The notes under the pieces were generated by a model. That model had not been told where the DNA came from and did no database searches. It saw only the letters and a list, made by a program, of their open reading frames with translations. Shown here piece after piece: positions 46,935 to 56,850 of a DNA stretch of 64,000 nucleotides. The stretch lies in contig JANQFL010000004.1 of assembly GCA_028277845.1 (NCBI GenBank), positions 1-64,000 of the forward strand, given 5' to 3'. Origin of the DNA: Sneathiellales bacterium (GTDB lineage: Bacteria > Pseudomonadota > Alphaproteobacteria > JANQFL01). A program made the translations under genes and the position numbers. The stretch's first letter is position 1. The number at the start of each line of letters is the position of its first letter.

Positions 46935-48662
46935 ATGTTCGACGAACAAACCCTGGCACAATCGCAGGACCTGGGCGAAAAGCGGGACGCGGCGTACGAC
47001 AAGATTGTCGAGCGTTTCGGCAACAGCGCACCGCCCAGCGCCAAGGCCCCCAAGACCCATTCGGGGCTGCCGATCAAGACGGCGTATTTCCCCCACGACG
47101 TGAAGGATCTGAAATTCAGCCAGATCGGCGCGCCGGGGCAGTACCCGTTCACCCGCGGCAACCTGGCGGCGCAGTACCAGGTGATGAACTGGGCCAACCA
47201 GCCTGTGATCGGCTACGGCCTGCCGGAGAACACCCGCGAGCGCATGGACATGCTGGCGGCCCAGGGCATGATCGGCTATTTCGGCCAGAAGTTTTACAAC
47301 CTGGTCTACGACCTGGTGTCCCACGAAGGGCTCGATCCGGATCATCCGTCCTCGCGCGGCCGCATCGGCCAGTGCGGCATGGCGGTGTATTCGAAGGCCG
47401 ACATGGCGGCGCTGTTCGACGGCATGCCGCTGGACAAGATGAACGTCGTGCACATCACCTACTACCAGGTGCTGCCGGCGCTGGCGCAATACATCGCCCT
47501 GGCCGAGGATCAGGGGCTGAGCGCCGGCGACCTGCGCGGCAATTCCATGAACTGGTACCACCAGTCGGCCTATGTGGGCATGAGCGCCTTTCCGCCGGCC
47601 AACGGCCACAAACTGGCCGTCGAATTGATCCATTACTGCGCCAAGCACATGCCGCGCTGGAACACGACCAACTTCTTCGGCTACGGCGTCGAGGAAGCCG
47701 GCGGCACGGCGGTGCAGGAAATCGGCCTGATGCTGGCCTACGGCATCGACCTGGTGCGGTCCTGCGTCGAATCGGGCCTGAGCGCCGACGACGTGCTGCC
47801 GCGCTTCGGTTTCCAGATCGCCCAGGCCAACGATTTCTTCGAAGAGGTCTGCAAGATCCGGGCGCTGCGCCGCATCTGGGCCACCACCATGCACGAGAAA
47901 TTCGGCGCCGAGGACCCGCGCTCCATGCATGTGCGCATCCACACCCACACCTCGGGCGCCGTGCTGACGGCGCAGCAGCCCTTGGTCAACCTGATCCGCA
48001 CGACCCTGCATGCCTTCGGTGCCGCGCTGTCGGGCGTGCAGGCCATGGAGGTCTCGGCCTACGACGAAGCCCTGGCCATCCCGACGGAGGAATCGGCGAC
48101 ATTGGCTTTGCGCGTACAGCAGATCATCCAGGAGGAGACCAACATCACGTCGGTGTCCGACCCCCTGGCCGGCTCCTACTACGTCGAATCCCTGACCGAT
48201 CAGATCGCCAACGCGGCGCTGGAGTTCGTAGAGCGGGTCGAGGCCCAGGGCGGTTACATCGCCGCCCAACAAAGCGGCTGGATCCGCCGCGAGGTGGAGG
48301 AATCGGCGGAGAACTGGCGCGAGATGGTCAACAGCGGCGAGCGCAAGGTGGTCGGCATGAATTGTTACGAAACCGACGACGAGGCGCAGCAGCCGATCTT
48401 CAAGGTCGACAAGGAGGTCGAACGCATTGCCGTCGAGCGCATCCAGGCCCACCGGGCCGAACGCGACGCCGGGCGCTACGAGGCGGCCATGGCCGAATTC
48501 CGCAAGGCGGCGGAAGCCTTCGCCAAGAAGGACTATGCGGACCTGGGCGACGGCAGTCTGATGGAGACCGCCATCGAGGCGGCCCGAGCCGACGCCACCA
48601 CGGGCGAAATGATGGGCGTGTTGAAGGACGCCCTGGGTTGGAGGGCACCCCATGAATACTGA
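46935..48662 (+). CDS. Divergent methylmalonyl-CoA-mutase-superfamily large subunit
   Basis: 575 aa; DPDHPSSRGRIGQCGMAVYSKADMAALFDGMPLDKMNVVHITYYQVLPALAQYIALAEDQG; C-terminal VSDPLAGSYYVESLTDQI; followed by a B12 subunit. Confidence 0.85.
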   Translation: MFDEQTLAQSQDLGEKRDAAYDKIVERFGNSAPPSAKAPKTHSGLPIKTAYFPHDVKDLKFSQIGAPGQYPFTRGNLAAQYQVMNWANQPVIGYGLPENTRERMDMLAAQGMIGYFGQKFYNLVYDLVSHEGLDPDHPSSRGRIGQCGMAVYSKADMAALFDGMPLDKMNVVHITYYQVLPALAQYIALAEDQGLSAGDLRGNSMNWYHQSAYVGMSAFPPANGHKLAVELIHYCAKHMPRWNTTNFFGYGVEEAGGTAVQEIGLMLAYGIDLVRSCVESGLSADDVLPRFGFQIAQANDFFEEVCKIRALRRIWATTMHEKFGAEDPRSMHVRIHTHTSGAVLTAQQPLVNLIRTTLHAFGAALSGVQAMEVSAYDEALAIPTEESATLALRVQQIIQEETNITSVSDPLAGSYYVESLTDQIANAALEFVERVEAQGGYIAAQQSGWIRREVEESAENWREMVNSGERKVVGMNCYETDDEAQQPIFKVDKEVERIAVERIQAHRAERDAGRYEAAMAEFRKAAEAFAKKDYADLGDGSLMETAIEAARADATTGEMMGVLKDALGWRAPHEY

Positions 48663-49089
48663 GGTTCAAACCGGCGAACCCGCCCCGGTGATGATGGCCG
48701 ACGGCCGCCCCATCCGGGTGCTGCTGGCCAAGCCGACCCATGACTGCCACGACCGCGGCGTACGGCTGGTGGCGCGCAAGTTCCGCGACGCCGGCTTCGA
48801 GGTCATCTTCGCGAACTTCCTGATGGCCGACGAAGTGGTCACCACCGCCGTCGAGGAGGACGTCCAGGTGATCGGCGTCTCGTCGTCGTCGGGCGGCCAC
48901 ATGGCGGTGTTCGAGGATCTGATCGCCGGGCTCAGGGACAACGACCTGGACGACGTGCTGCTGCTCGGCGGCGGCGTCATCCCGGTCGACGACGAAAAGG
49001 AACTGAAGGACTGGGGCGTCAAGGCCATCTTCGGACCAGGCACCACGGCGGAAGACGCCATCGTCATGATCCACCAGCAGTTCATGTGA
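48652..49089 (+). CDS. Cobalamin-binding small subunit
   Basis: RVLLAKPTHDCHDRGVRLVARKFRDAGFEVIFANFLM: DxHxxG (DCHDRG); GVSSSSGGHMAV, LLLGGGVIP. Confidence 0.9.
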   Translation: MNTEVQTGEPAPVMMADGRPIRVLLAKPTHDCHDRGVRLVARKFRDAGFEVIFANFLMADEVVTTAVEEDVQVIGVSSSSGGHMAVFEDLIAGLRDNDLDDVLLLGGGVIPVDDEKELKDWGVKAIFGPGTTAEDAIVMIHQQFM

Positions 49090-49111
49090 CCGGCGCGGAG
49101 GGGGCAACGTC

Positions 49112-50047
49112 ATGACCGATAACACTGACACGTTCAAACGCGTGGCCATCCTCGGCGGTGGAGGCCTGATGGGTCACGGCATCGCCCTCGCCTGCCTGCA
49201 GGGCAGCGGCGCCGAAGTGGTTCTGATCTCCCGGCGCCAGGAGACGGTCGAACACGGTTTGGATCTGATCGCCAACGGTCCCTTCGGCCTCGGCCGCGCC
49301 GTCGAGCGCGGCAAGCTGACGGAAGACCAGGTCGCCGACATCAAGGGCCGCCTGTCCGGCACCACCGATTACGCCGAAGGACTGGCCGGCGCCGACCTGG
49401 TGTTCGAAACCATCCCGGAAGTGGTCGACCTGAAGCAGGACGCCCTGGCCGAGGCGGAAAAGCTGGTGTCGGATGACGCCATCTTCGCCTCCAATACCTC
49501 GTCGATCATGATTTCCGAATTGTCGGCCAAGCTGGAACGGCCGGGCCGGGTGGTCGGCACCCACTGGTTCTATCCGTCCAACGTCATGCCGCTGATCGAG
49601 GTGGGCCGCAGCGAACTTTCGGACCAGGACGCCATCGACAAGGTGGTCGGATATTTGAGCGCCATCGGCAAGAAGCCCGTGGTGGTCAAGGACGCGCCGG
49701 GCTTCTTCATGACCCGCTTCATCAACAACTACCTGGCCGAGGCCATCCGCCTGGTCGAACTGGGCATCTGTGGCCCGGCCGAGGTGGACGAGATGTGCAA
49801 GACCGGCCTGGGCTGGCCCATGGGCGTGTTCGAGCTGCTGGACGACACCGCCAGCTTCGATTCGTTCTACCACGCCCAGGAATATCTGTTCGAAACCTGC
49901 GGCGAGCGTTACGCCATCCCGCCGCTGGCCCGGAAGGTCTTTCTCGCCGGCTACCGCGGCAATCCCAAGCTGAAGCCCGGCAGCCGTGGCGGCTGGTACG
50001 ACTTCCTGGACGCCGAGCGGCCGCCCAAGCCGGCCAAGAAAAAGTAA
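49112..50047 (+). CDS. 3-hydroxyacyl-CoA dehydrogenase, NAD-binding type
   Basis: VAILGGGGLMGHGIALACLQGSGAEVVLISR; FASNTSSIMISELS; GTHWFYPSNVMPLIEV. Confidence 0.92.
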   Translation: MTDNTDTFKRVAILGGGGLMGHGIALACLQGSGAEVVLISRRQETVEHGLDLIANGPFGLGRAVERGKLTEDQVADIKGRLSGTTDYAEGLAGADLVFETIPEVVDLKQDALAEAEKLVSDDAIFASNTSSIMISELSAKLERPGRVVGTHWFYPSNVMPLIEVGRSELSDQDAIDKVVGYLSAIGKKPVVVKDAPGFFMTRFINNYLAEAIRLVELGICGPAEVDEMCKTGLGWPMGVFELLDDTASFDSFYHAQEYLFETCGERYAIPPLARKVFLAGYRGNPKLKPGSRGGWYDFLDAERPPKPAKKK

Positions 50048-50112
50048 CGGACGGGGGTTGCGCGACGCGGGCCGGCCCTTAGATTGGCGGCCCGGACAAC
50101 TGGGGAGCACCC

Positions 50113-50718
50113 ATGGCGCAGGCCGCACAGACGACGACCGACAAACCGCGCAACAAGCGGGCGCAATTGCTCGAGGCCGCGGCCGAGCATTTCGTGCGGC
50201 ACGGCTACGCCGCGTCGTCCATGCGCGACATTGCCGCCGGGGCCGGCATGCAGCCCGCCTCGATCTACTATCACTTTCCGTCCAAGGTCGATTTGCTGGT
50301 CGCCGTGCACGAGGAAGGCCTGCGCCGCATCACCCAGGCCACTGCCGGCGCCCTGATCGGTGTTTCCGGCCCTTGGACCCGGCTGGAAGCGGCTTGCATC
50401 GCGCATCTAACCGCCCTTCTTGAAGGTGGCGTCTTTTTTCAGGCGGTGATGCGAGAACCACCCGACGTCGCCGGTGAAGCACGGTCGCGCATTACCGAAA
50501 TGCGCGACGAGTACGAAGCCATCTTCGTCCGGCTGCTTGAAGACATCGACTTCCCCGTGGATACCGACCGGCATGATCTGCGATTGATGCTGCTGGGCGC
50601 TATGAATTGGTCGTTCACCTGGTATCGCTCCGGCCAGGAAGCACCGGAATCCATCGCCCGCAAGTTCGTTGCCTACTTGCGCGACGGTCTGGCCGCCCCC
50701 CTGTCCGGACGGGATTGA
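50113..50718 (+). CDS. TetR/AcrR-family transcriptional regulator
   Basis: RAQLLEAAAEHFVRHGYAASSMRDIAAGAGMQPASIYYHFPSKVDLLVAV. Confidence 0.93.
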   Translation: MAQAAQTTTDKPRNKRAQLLEAAAEHFVRHGYAASSMRDIAAGAGMQPASIYYHFPSKVDLLVAVHEEGLRRITQATAGALIGVSGPWTRLEAACIAHLTALLEGGVFFQAVMREPPDVAGEARSRITEMRDEYEAIFVRLLEDIDFPVDTDRHDLRLMLLGAMNWSFTWYRSGQEAPESIARKFVAYLRDGLAAPLSGRD

Positions 50719-50751
50719 TTTGTCGAATCGCGGGCAAGGAAATTGGTGCAA

Positions 50752-50787
50752 ACGAATGCGATTAAGGATAGTTTGAGTCGCATTCGT
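50752..50787. repeat. Inverted repeat ACGAATGCGA-N16-TCGCATTCGT
   Basis: Perfect 10-bp arms between tetR and the lipoprotein gene. Confidence 0.7.
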
Positions 50788-50891
50788 AGATTTGAATCAT
50801 TCACTTTTGTTCCGCGATGCACGGTCGTCGTGGACGGTTTAATTGAATTGCGGCCGCCGCGTGAAGCAGCCGCCAACGGGAGAGCAGTCTA

Positions 50892-51281
50892 ATGAAACGT
50901 CTGGCTATTGTGTCCGTCCTGGCCGCACTGATCGTCTCGGGTTGCGCCTGGCAGCGAGGCCGGGATGCCAGCAACGCTCAGGAGAAGTTGGTCGGCATGC
51001 CCAAGCATGAATTCGTGAACTGCGCCGGCGAACCCTGGACGCAGCAAAGTTTCGGCTCCAAGGAAATGCTGTTGTACATCGCCAAGAAGCGGTTCAAGGA
51101 CCCCGAGTCCGTACCTGATCAGGTCGTGGCCGCTGTCCGACCTGAAGTGGAAGGCAGCTATTGCGAGGCCCGGGTGACCATCACGGACGGCCGTGTGTCG
51201 GAGATCCGGTACAGCGGTCAAACCGGCGGTTTTCTGACCGAAGGCGAAGCCTGCGCCCCCATCATTCAGGGCTGCCTATAG
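50892..51281 (+). CDS. Small lipoprotein of unknown function
   Basis: MKRLAIVSVLAALIVSGCAWQ lipobox; SmpA-like KLVGMPKHEFVNCAGEPWTQ. Confidence 0.7.
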   Translation: MKRLAIVSVLAALIVSGCAWQRGRDASNAQEKLVGMPKHEFVNCAGEPWTQQSFGSKEMLLYIAKKRFKDPESVPDQVVAAVRPEVEGSYCEARVTITDGRVSEIRYSGQTGGFLTEGEACAPIIQGCL

Positions 51282-51323
51282 TCGCGACGTCCCGTCAATT
51301 CGGGTTTGACCACGGTTCGTGGT

Positions 51324-51356
51324 GTTAAGGTTAATTCTTCGTAAATTAACCTTAAC
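51324..51356. repeat. Inverted repeat GTTAAGGTTAAT-N9-ATTAACCTTAAC
   Basis: Perfect 12-bp arms in intergenic region. Confidence 0.8.
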
Positions 51357-51536
51357 CCGCTGATTTCAAAAGATTTTTATAAATCGATCGGCAACTTTCA
51401 CATTGCCGAGCCGGTTCGTTATGATTTAGGATTCGTTAACCCAGCCAAGTTGATCGGCCTGCATGCCTCGCCTGCCGATGGGAGACAGAAGCCTGCAAGG
51501 AGCTGTCTTCAATGTTCAGAACGGGAGCGACGAGTT

Positions 51537-52739
51537 ATGTCCATCATGCGCCGGGTTATTGCATCCATTCCCATAGTCCTTGTCGCAGCCGGCATGTCCG
51601 GACCGGCCCTTGCCGCCGTCGGTGGCGCGGCACCGACGGCCGGGTCGGAGGATCAGTCGCCTGTACCGGCTGAACTGGCCAAATTCCGTGACGCCCTCGA
51701 TGCCTACAAGCGCGGCGACTACCAAGCGTCGCTGTCCATGCTCACGCCGCTTGCCGAGAACGGCTACGAGAACGCGTCATTGCTGATTGGGCGCATGTTC
51801 GTGCTGGGGCATGGCGTCCCGGTCGACCCGTCCAAGGCGGCGCAGTGGATCCGCCGGGCCGCCGACGCCGGCAGCGCCATGGGTCAGTTCGCCATGGGCC
51901 AGCACTACCGCACCGGACGCGGCGTCGAGAAAGACATCACCATCGCTGCCGATTGGTACACGCGGGCCGCCAAACAGGGCATGGCGCAGGCGCAATACCA
52001 GTTGGGCGTCATGACATTGAAAGGCCAGGGCATCAAACAGAGCACGTCGGATGCCGCGCTGTGGCTCGAGCGCGCGGCCTATGGCGGCAACCTCAATGCC
52101 CAGGTGATGCTGGCAACCAACTACTTCACCGGTGCCGCGCTGCCGCGCGATGACGCGTTGGCGGTTAAATGGGCCTCCGTCGCCGCCGAACGGGGCGATG
52201 CGCGGGCGCAGTTCTATCTCGGAACGCTGACCGGCCTGGGCCGTGGCGTCGAGAAAAACAACACGACCGCCGCCAAATGGTACAAGGCGTCCGCCGAACA
52301 GGGGTTCGCCTCGGCGCAATACATGTACGGCTACTTTTTGCAGCACGGCCTCGGTATCGACCAGGATCCGTCGGAAGCGGCGTCCTGGTACCGCCAGGCC
52401 GCCGTGCAAGGCGACGAAGACGGCCAGTACATGCTGGGTCTGGCCTACCACGACGGCCGGGGCATCGAACAGGACGACCAGAAAGCCCGGATCTGGCTGC
52501 GTTTGGCCGCCGAACACGGCAACACCGACGCGCAATTTATCCTGGGCACGCTGCTACGCGACGGCAAGGGCGGCCCTGCCGATCCGGTCCAGGCCGGCAA
52601 GTGGCTGGGCCTGGCGGCCGAACGGGGACATGCGCAGGCCACCGAGGCCTACGACGTCGCCCGTTGGAGCTACAGCGACAGCGAGCGCGCGGAAATCGAA
52701 GCGTTACAACAAGCCTGGCGGATCAAACACAGCAATTAG
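51537..52739 (+). CDS. Exported Sel1-repeat (SEL1-like TPR) protein
   Basis: Signal peptide; tandem Sel1 repeats (A..WIRRAADAGSAMGQFAMGQHYRTGRGVEKD; A..WYTRAAKQGMAQAQYQLGVMTLKGQGI). Confidence 0.92.
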   Translation: MSIMRRVIASIPIVLVAAGMSGPALAAVGGAAPTAGSEDQSPVPAELAKFRDALDAYKRGDYQASLSMLTPLAENGYENASLLIGRMFVLGHGVPVDPSKAAQWIRRAADAGSAMGQFAMGQHYRTGRGVEKDITIAADWYTRAAKQGMAQAQYQLGVMTLKGQGIKQSTSDAALWLERAAYGGNLNAQVMLATNYFTGAALPRDDALAVKWASVAAERGDARAQFYLGTLTGLGRGVEKNNTTAAKWYKASAEQGFASAQYMYGYFLQHGLGIDQDPSEAASWYRQAAVQGDEDGQYMLGLAYHDGRGIEQDDQKARIWLRLAAEHGNTDAQFILGTLLRDGKGGPADPVQAGKWLGLAAERGHAQATEAYDVARWSYSDSERAEIEALQQAWRIKHSN

Positions 52740-52743
52740 GCCG

Positions 52744-53697
52744 TTAGATCAGAGGGTGGCTCGCCGCCATCAGGGCGCTCCGCAGCAGGACAGCGCCTAA
52801 CAGCAAAATTGCGACACCCCCGCCGACGGCAATGGCGTCGAACACCATCGCTCCGCGCCCGCTGCCGTTCGGTATCAAGGCCATGAATCGCGTCATGCCC
52901 TTGCGGGCGTAGACCGACAGTGTCGCCAGGCCGGATACGGTGATCGCCGTTCCCACCGACATAGCCAGAACGGCGGCGATACCGGCCCAATGCACGCCCA
53001 GAACATGCGCGAACAACAGCACCAGGATGGCGCCGGTGCACGGCCGCAGGCCGATGGACCCGATAACGGCCGCCAACGACGTCAAGGACACCGGCCGCTC
53101 CATATGCTCGGCCGACGGACCGTGGGCATGGCCACAGGACGCGCAGACGCCGTCGCCAACATGGTGATGGTGGTGACCATGGCGTCGGACCAAGCCGCGT
53201 AGCCCCGAATAGGCCAGCACCAGCCCGATCGTCGCCACCAGGGCGTAGCTGGCGATTTCCAGATGGCCGGAAACGGTACGCGCGTCGGCGAAGGTCAGCC
53301 CCAGCACGGCCACCGTCAGCTCGACGGCAATCACGGCCGTGGCCCCCTGCGCCAACGACGACAGAACCGACAGCATCAGGCCACGCCCTAGCCGGCTTTC
53401 GTGGGTGACCAGAAAGGTGGAAATCACCATCTTGCCGTGCCCGGGCCCGGCGGCATGAAAGACGCCGTAGAGGAAACTCAACCCGACCAGCGTCCAGGCC
53501 GCCCACGCGCCCTGGTCCTTGACGGCCCGAATGGCGGTGGACAGTTGCCGGTGCAGTTCACGTTGCAGGGCCTGAATTTCATGCACCCAACCGGGCGCCC
53601 AGGCCGGCGACAGGCTGACGGCCGCCACGCCAACGATCAGCGTCAGCAAAGCCAGGGTAGCCAGCGCCAACAGCGTTCTGTTGCCTTTTACCGTCAC
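52744..53697 (-). CDS. Nickel/cobalt efflux transporter (NicO/RcnA-like), GTG start
   Basis: Multi-TM; GVFHAAGPGHGKMVISTFLVTHES; HGHHHHHVGDG His loop; GLRPCTGAILVLLFA. Confidence 0.88.
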   Translation of the reverse strand: MTVKGNRTLLALATLALLTLIVGVAAVSLSPAWAPGWVHEIQALQRELHRQLSTAIRAVKDQGAWAAWTLVGLSFLYGVFHAAGPGHGKMVISTFLVTHESRLGRGLMLSVLSSLAQGATAVIAVELTVAVLGLTFADARTVSGHLEIASYALVATIGLVLAYSGLRGLVRRHGHHHHHVGDGVCASCGHAHGPSAEHMERPVSLTSLAAVIGSIGLRPCTGAILVLLFAHVLGVHWAGIAAVLAMSVGTAITVSGLATLSVYARKGMTRFMALIPNGSGRGAMVFDAIAVGGGVAILLLGAVLLRSALMAASHPLI

Positions 53698-53713
53698 TGG
53701 TATTCCAGGCAGG

Positions 53714-54355
53714 TCACGGACACCGGATATCGACCCATTCGGCGAACAGCTCGCCCAACGTGTCGCCGGCGGTTTCGTCCCGGTCGAGCGACGCCGCCAG
53801 GTTGACGGCATCTTCGCTGGGCGTCGGTTCCCGGACATCGGCCGTGCACCCCTGCCCCGCCAGCGCACCCAGACCGACTTCGGCGCCCTTGGCATAGACC
53901 ACTTCGATGTAATAGGTGGGATCGTAGACGGCGAATTGCATCCGCTCCGTCCTGGGATTCACCGGCTGTACCAACGGAACGACGAAGCGCATCCAGATAC
54001 GGTTTCCTCTGACTTCGGAGTCATAGTCGGTCACTTCGGCGAACGCGACCCGTTCACCACCGGCTCGCAGGTCCGTGAAATACCGGTATTCTTCGAGGTT
54101 CTTCAAGTTTTGGCCGGCTAGTTCGCGAAGCGCCTTGGCAATGTCCCGCACCGTCCCTTGCGCTGCCTGGTAGACGTACATGGAATAGAAATCGTCGAAC
54201 AACCATTCCTGTTCCACGGCCGTCACACGGCCCGCCGAATCGACGACCAGAGAGCTCCGCAAATCGATCCAGACATGGGGATGTGCCGAAACGGGTGCCT
54301 GGTTCGTGACCAGTCCCAGCACGGCAGCGGCGAGTCCGTAAAGCCAACGCTTCAT
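53714..54355 (-). CDS. DUF1007 family periplasmic protein
   Basis: APVSAHPHVWIDLRSSLVVDSAGRVTAVEQEWLFDDFYSMYV; paired with NicO transporter. Confidence 0.88.
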   Translation of the reverse strand: MKRWLYGLAAAVLGLVTNQAPVSAHPHVWIDLRSSLVVDSAGRVTAVEQEWLFDDFYSMYVYQAAQGTVRDIAKALRELAGQNLKNLEEYRYFTDLRAGGERVAFAEVTDYDSEVRGNRIWMRFVVPLVQPVNPRTERMQFAVYDPTYYIEVVYAKGAEVGLGALAGQGCTADVREPTPSEDAVNLAASLDRDETAGDTLGELFAEWVDIRCP

Positions 54356-54459
54356 AAATACCGGTGTCCTGCCAACGATCGTGAATAGTTCGTCCGTTCC
54401 TACCATATGACCACATAACAATCCGTGTACAATGATCATTTCGTGTATGGAGAATTCTG

Positions 54460-55233
54460 GTGGATTTGGGAATCGATGGAGAAGTCGCCCTGGTTCTGGG
54501 CGGCACACAGGGATTGGGACTTGCGTGCGCGCAAGCGTTGGGTGACGCCGGCTGCCGGGTCGTGATCAACGGCCGGGACGCCGGTAAGGGCGGACAGGCC
54601 GCCGAGGCCTTAGGTGCGGAATTCGTCGCCGGCGATCTCACGGACGCCGGGCAACGGGCACGCATTTATGCCGAGACGTGCGAGAGTGCAGGCAAACCAT
54701 CCATCCTGGTGACCAATGCCGGCGGATCGCCACCGGGCCCATTTGTCGAGAAGCAGCACGACGACTGGCTGGCCGCGCTGGAGCTCAACATGCTGGCGGC
54801 CATCGACATGACCCGCCGCGCCCTGCCCGCCATGACGGCACGGAAGTTCGGCCGCATCGTCAACATCACATCCTTCGCGGTACGGGAACCTTATCCCAAC
54901 ATGGCTCTGGCCAACGGCGTGCGCGCCGGCCTGACCGGCGCGATGTCGACGTTGGCCCGCGAAGTCATCGCCCAGGGAGTCACCGTCAACAATATCCTGC
55001 CCGGCCTGATGGACACGCCGGCGCTCGCCCGCGTGTATAAAGCCCAGTCGGAGCGCGAGGGCATCGGCGAGGACGACGCCAAGGCCCGCATGGCCACTTC
55101 GGTCCCGGCGCAGCGGCTGGGCGAAGCCGAGGATTTCGGACCGCTGTGCGCGTTTCTCTGTTCGCGGCACGCGTCCTATATCACCGCCCAGAACATCACA
55201 GTGGATGGCGGACTGGTGCGCGGTCTGCTATAA
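54460..55233 (+). CDS. SDR-family oxidoreductase (GTG start)
   Basis: VALVLGGTQGLGLACAQALGDAGCRVVINGR; C-terminal ITAQNITVDGGLVRGLL. Confidence 0.9.
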   Translation: MDLGIDGEVALVLGGTQGLGLACAQALGDAGCRVVINGRDAGKGGQAAEALGAEFVAGDLTDAGQRARIYAETCESAGKPSILVTNAGGSPPGPFVEKQHDDWLAALELNMLAAIDMTRRALPAMTARKFGRIVNITSFAVREPYPNMALANGVRAGLTGAMSTLAREVIAQGVTVNNILPGLMDTPALARVYKAQSEREGIGEDDAKARMATSVPAQRLGEAEDFGPLCAFLCSRHASYITAQNITVDGGLVRGLL

Positions 55234-55311
55234 GGCGGACCGCAATTACCGAACGTTCATTCGAAAAGAAGGCACGGCGCGTTTTGACCGTGCCCGGCCA
55301 CGGGGAAAACT

Positions 55312-56850
55312 ATGCTCACAGGCGACATGTTGCGGCGCTCGGCGCAGCGGTTTCCGGACAAACCGGCCATCATCTGGGGTGACAAGCAACTGACCTATGC
55401 CGGTCTGGACGCCGCAGCCAACAAGTTGGCGCATGCCCTGCTTTCGCTGGACCTGGAGCCGGGGTCCAAGATCGGCATCCTGTCACGCAACCGCATGGAA
55501 TACGGTATCGCCTTTTTCGGCGTCGCCAAGTCGGGCCATGTGCTGGTCAATGTCTCGGTGCTGTACGCACCCGAGGAACTGACCTTCGTACTCGACAAGG
55601 CCGATGTCGAGGTGCTGATTTTCGAGGATGTCTTCGCCGACAAGGTGGCCGTGGTACGCAATAGTTTGCCCGCCATCCGTACGTATATCGCGATGGGCAA
55701 CGCCGTTGACGGCGCGACGCCGTTTTACGATTTCATCGCCGGGCACAATGATACCCAACCGGATATCGACCTGGACGAGGATGATCCGTTCTGCATGACC
55801 TACACCGGCGGCACCACCGGCCGGCCCAAGGGCGTGCTGGCGAGCCACCGGGCCCGTACCGTCACCGCCCACACGGTCATGGTGGAAGAAGCCCTGGACG
55901 AGAACGACTTGGTCGCCGTGGTCACGCCCATGTTCCATGTCGCCGCCCTCAACATCATGTTCCAGCCCGCCGTTCTGGCGGGGGCGACGACCACGCTGCT
56001 CAGCGTCTGGAGCCCGCAGGGCTTCACCGAGATGGCCGAGCGCGACGGCGTCACCGCCGCGTTCATGGTGCCGACCCAGGCCAACATGCTGATCCAGGAC
56101 GACGGCTTCGACGCCGGCGCCTTGCGGACCTGGCGCAAGTTGAGTTTCGCCGGCGCGCCCATGCCCGACTGGGTGCAGCGTGGTCTACTTGAGAAGCTGC
56201 CGGAACTCAAACTGACCCAGATCTACGGCCAATCGGAGATGGGCGTCATCGCCGTATTGCGCCATTGGTACCTGCCGGAGAAACTCGGCGCCGTCGGCCG
56301 CCAGCCCTACAATGTCGACGTCGCCGTGGTGCGGCCGGACGGTACGCCGGTGGACGTGGGCGAGATCGGCGAAGTGGTGTCGCGCGGCGACAATCTGATG
56401 ACCGCCTACTACGACGAACCGGAACAAACCGAGGGCTTCTTCAAGCTGGGTGACGGCTGGGGCTGGTCGGGTGACCTGGCCACCATCGACGCGGACGGCT
56501 TCATCACCCTGGTCGACCGCTCCAAGGACATGATCATCTCGGGCGGCGAGAACGTCTATCCCAGCGAAATCGAGCGCGTGCTGTACGACCACGACGCAGT
56601 CGGCGAATGCGCCGTGTTCGGCATCCCCGACCCGAAATGGGGCGAGGTCCCGGCGGCTTATGTCTGCCTCAAGCCGGGCGCCAGCGTGAGCGAGGACGAA
56701 CTGGTCGATCATTGCGCCGCGCAACTGGCCCGCTTCAAGCGCCCGCGGCTGATCAAGTTCGTGGACGATTTCCCCAAGACGCCCATCGGCAAGATCCAGA
56801 AAACCGTTCTCAAGGAACCCTACTGGCAAGAGAGAGAGAAGAAGATATGA
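55312..56850 (+). CDS. AMP-binding acyl-CoA synthetase/ligase
   Basis: [61 protein letters not shown]. Confidence 0.93.
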   Translation: MLTGDMLRRSAQRFPDKPAIIWGDKQLTYAGLDAAANKLAHALLSLDLEPGSKIGILSRNRMEYGIAFFGVAKSGHVLVNVSVLYAPEELTFVLDKADVEVLIFEDVFADKVAVVRNSLPAIRTYIAMGNAVDGATPFYDFIAGHNDTQPDIDLDEDDPFCMTYTGGTTGRPKGVLASHRARTVTAHTVMVEEALDENDLVAVVTPMFHVAALNIMFQPAVLAGATTTLLSVWSPQGFTEMAERDGVTAAFMVPTQANMLIQDDGFDAGALRTWRKLSFAGAPMPDWVQRGLLEKLPELKLTQIYGQSEMGVIAVLRHWYLPEKLGAVGRQPYNVDVAVVRPDGTPVDVGEIGEVVSRGDNLMTAYYDEPEQTEGFFKLGDGWGWSGDLATIDADGFITLVDRSKDMIISGGENVYPSEIERVLYDHDAVGECAVFGIPDPKWGEVPAAYVCLKPGASVSEDELVDHCAAQLARFKRPRLIKFVDDFPKTPIGKIQKTVLKEPYWQEREKKI

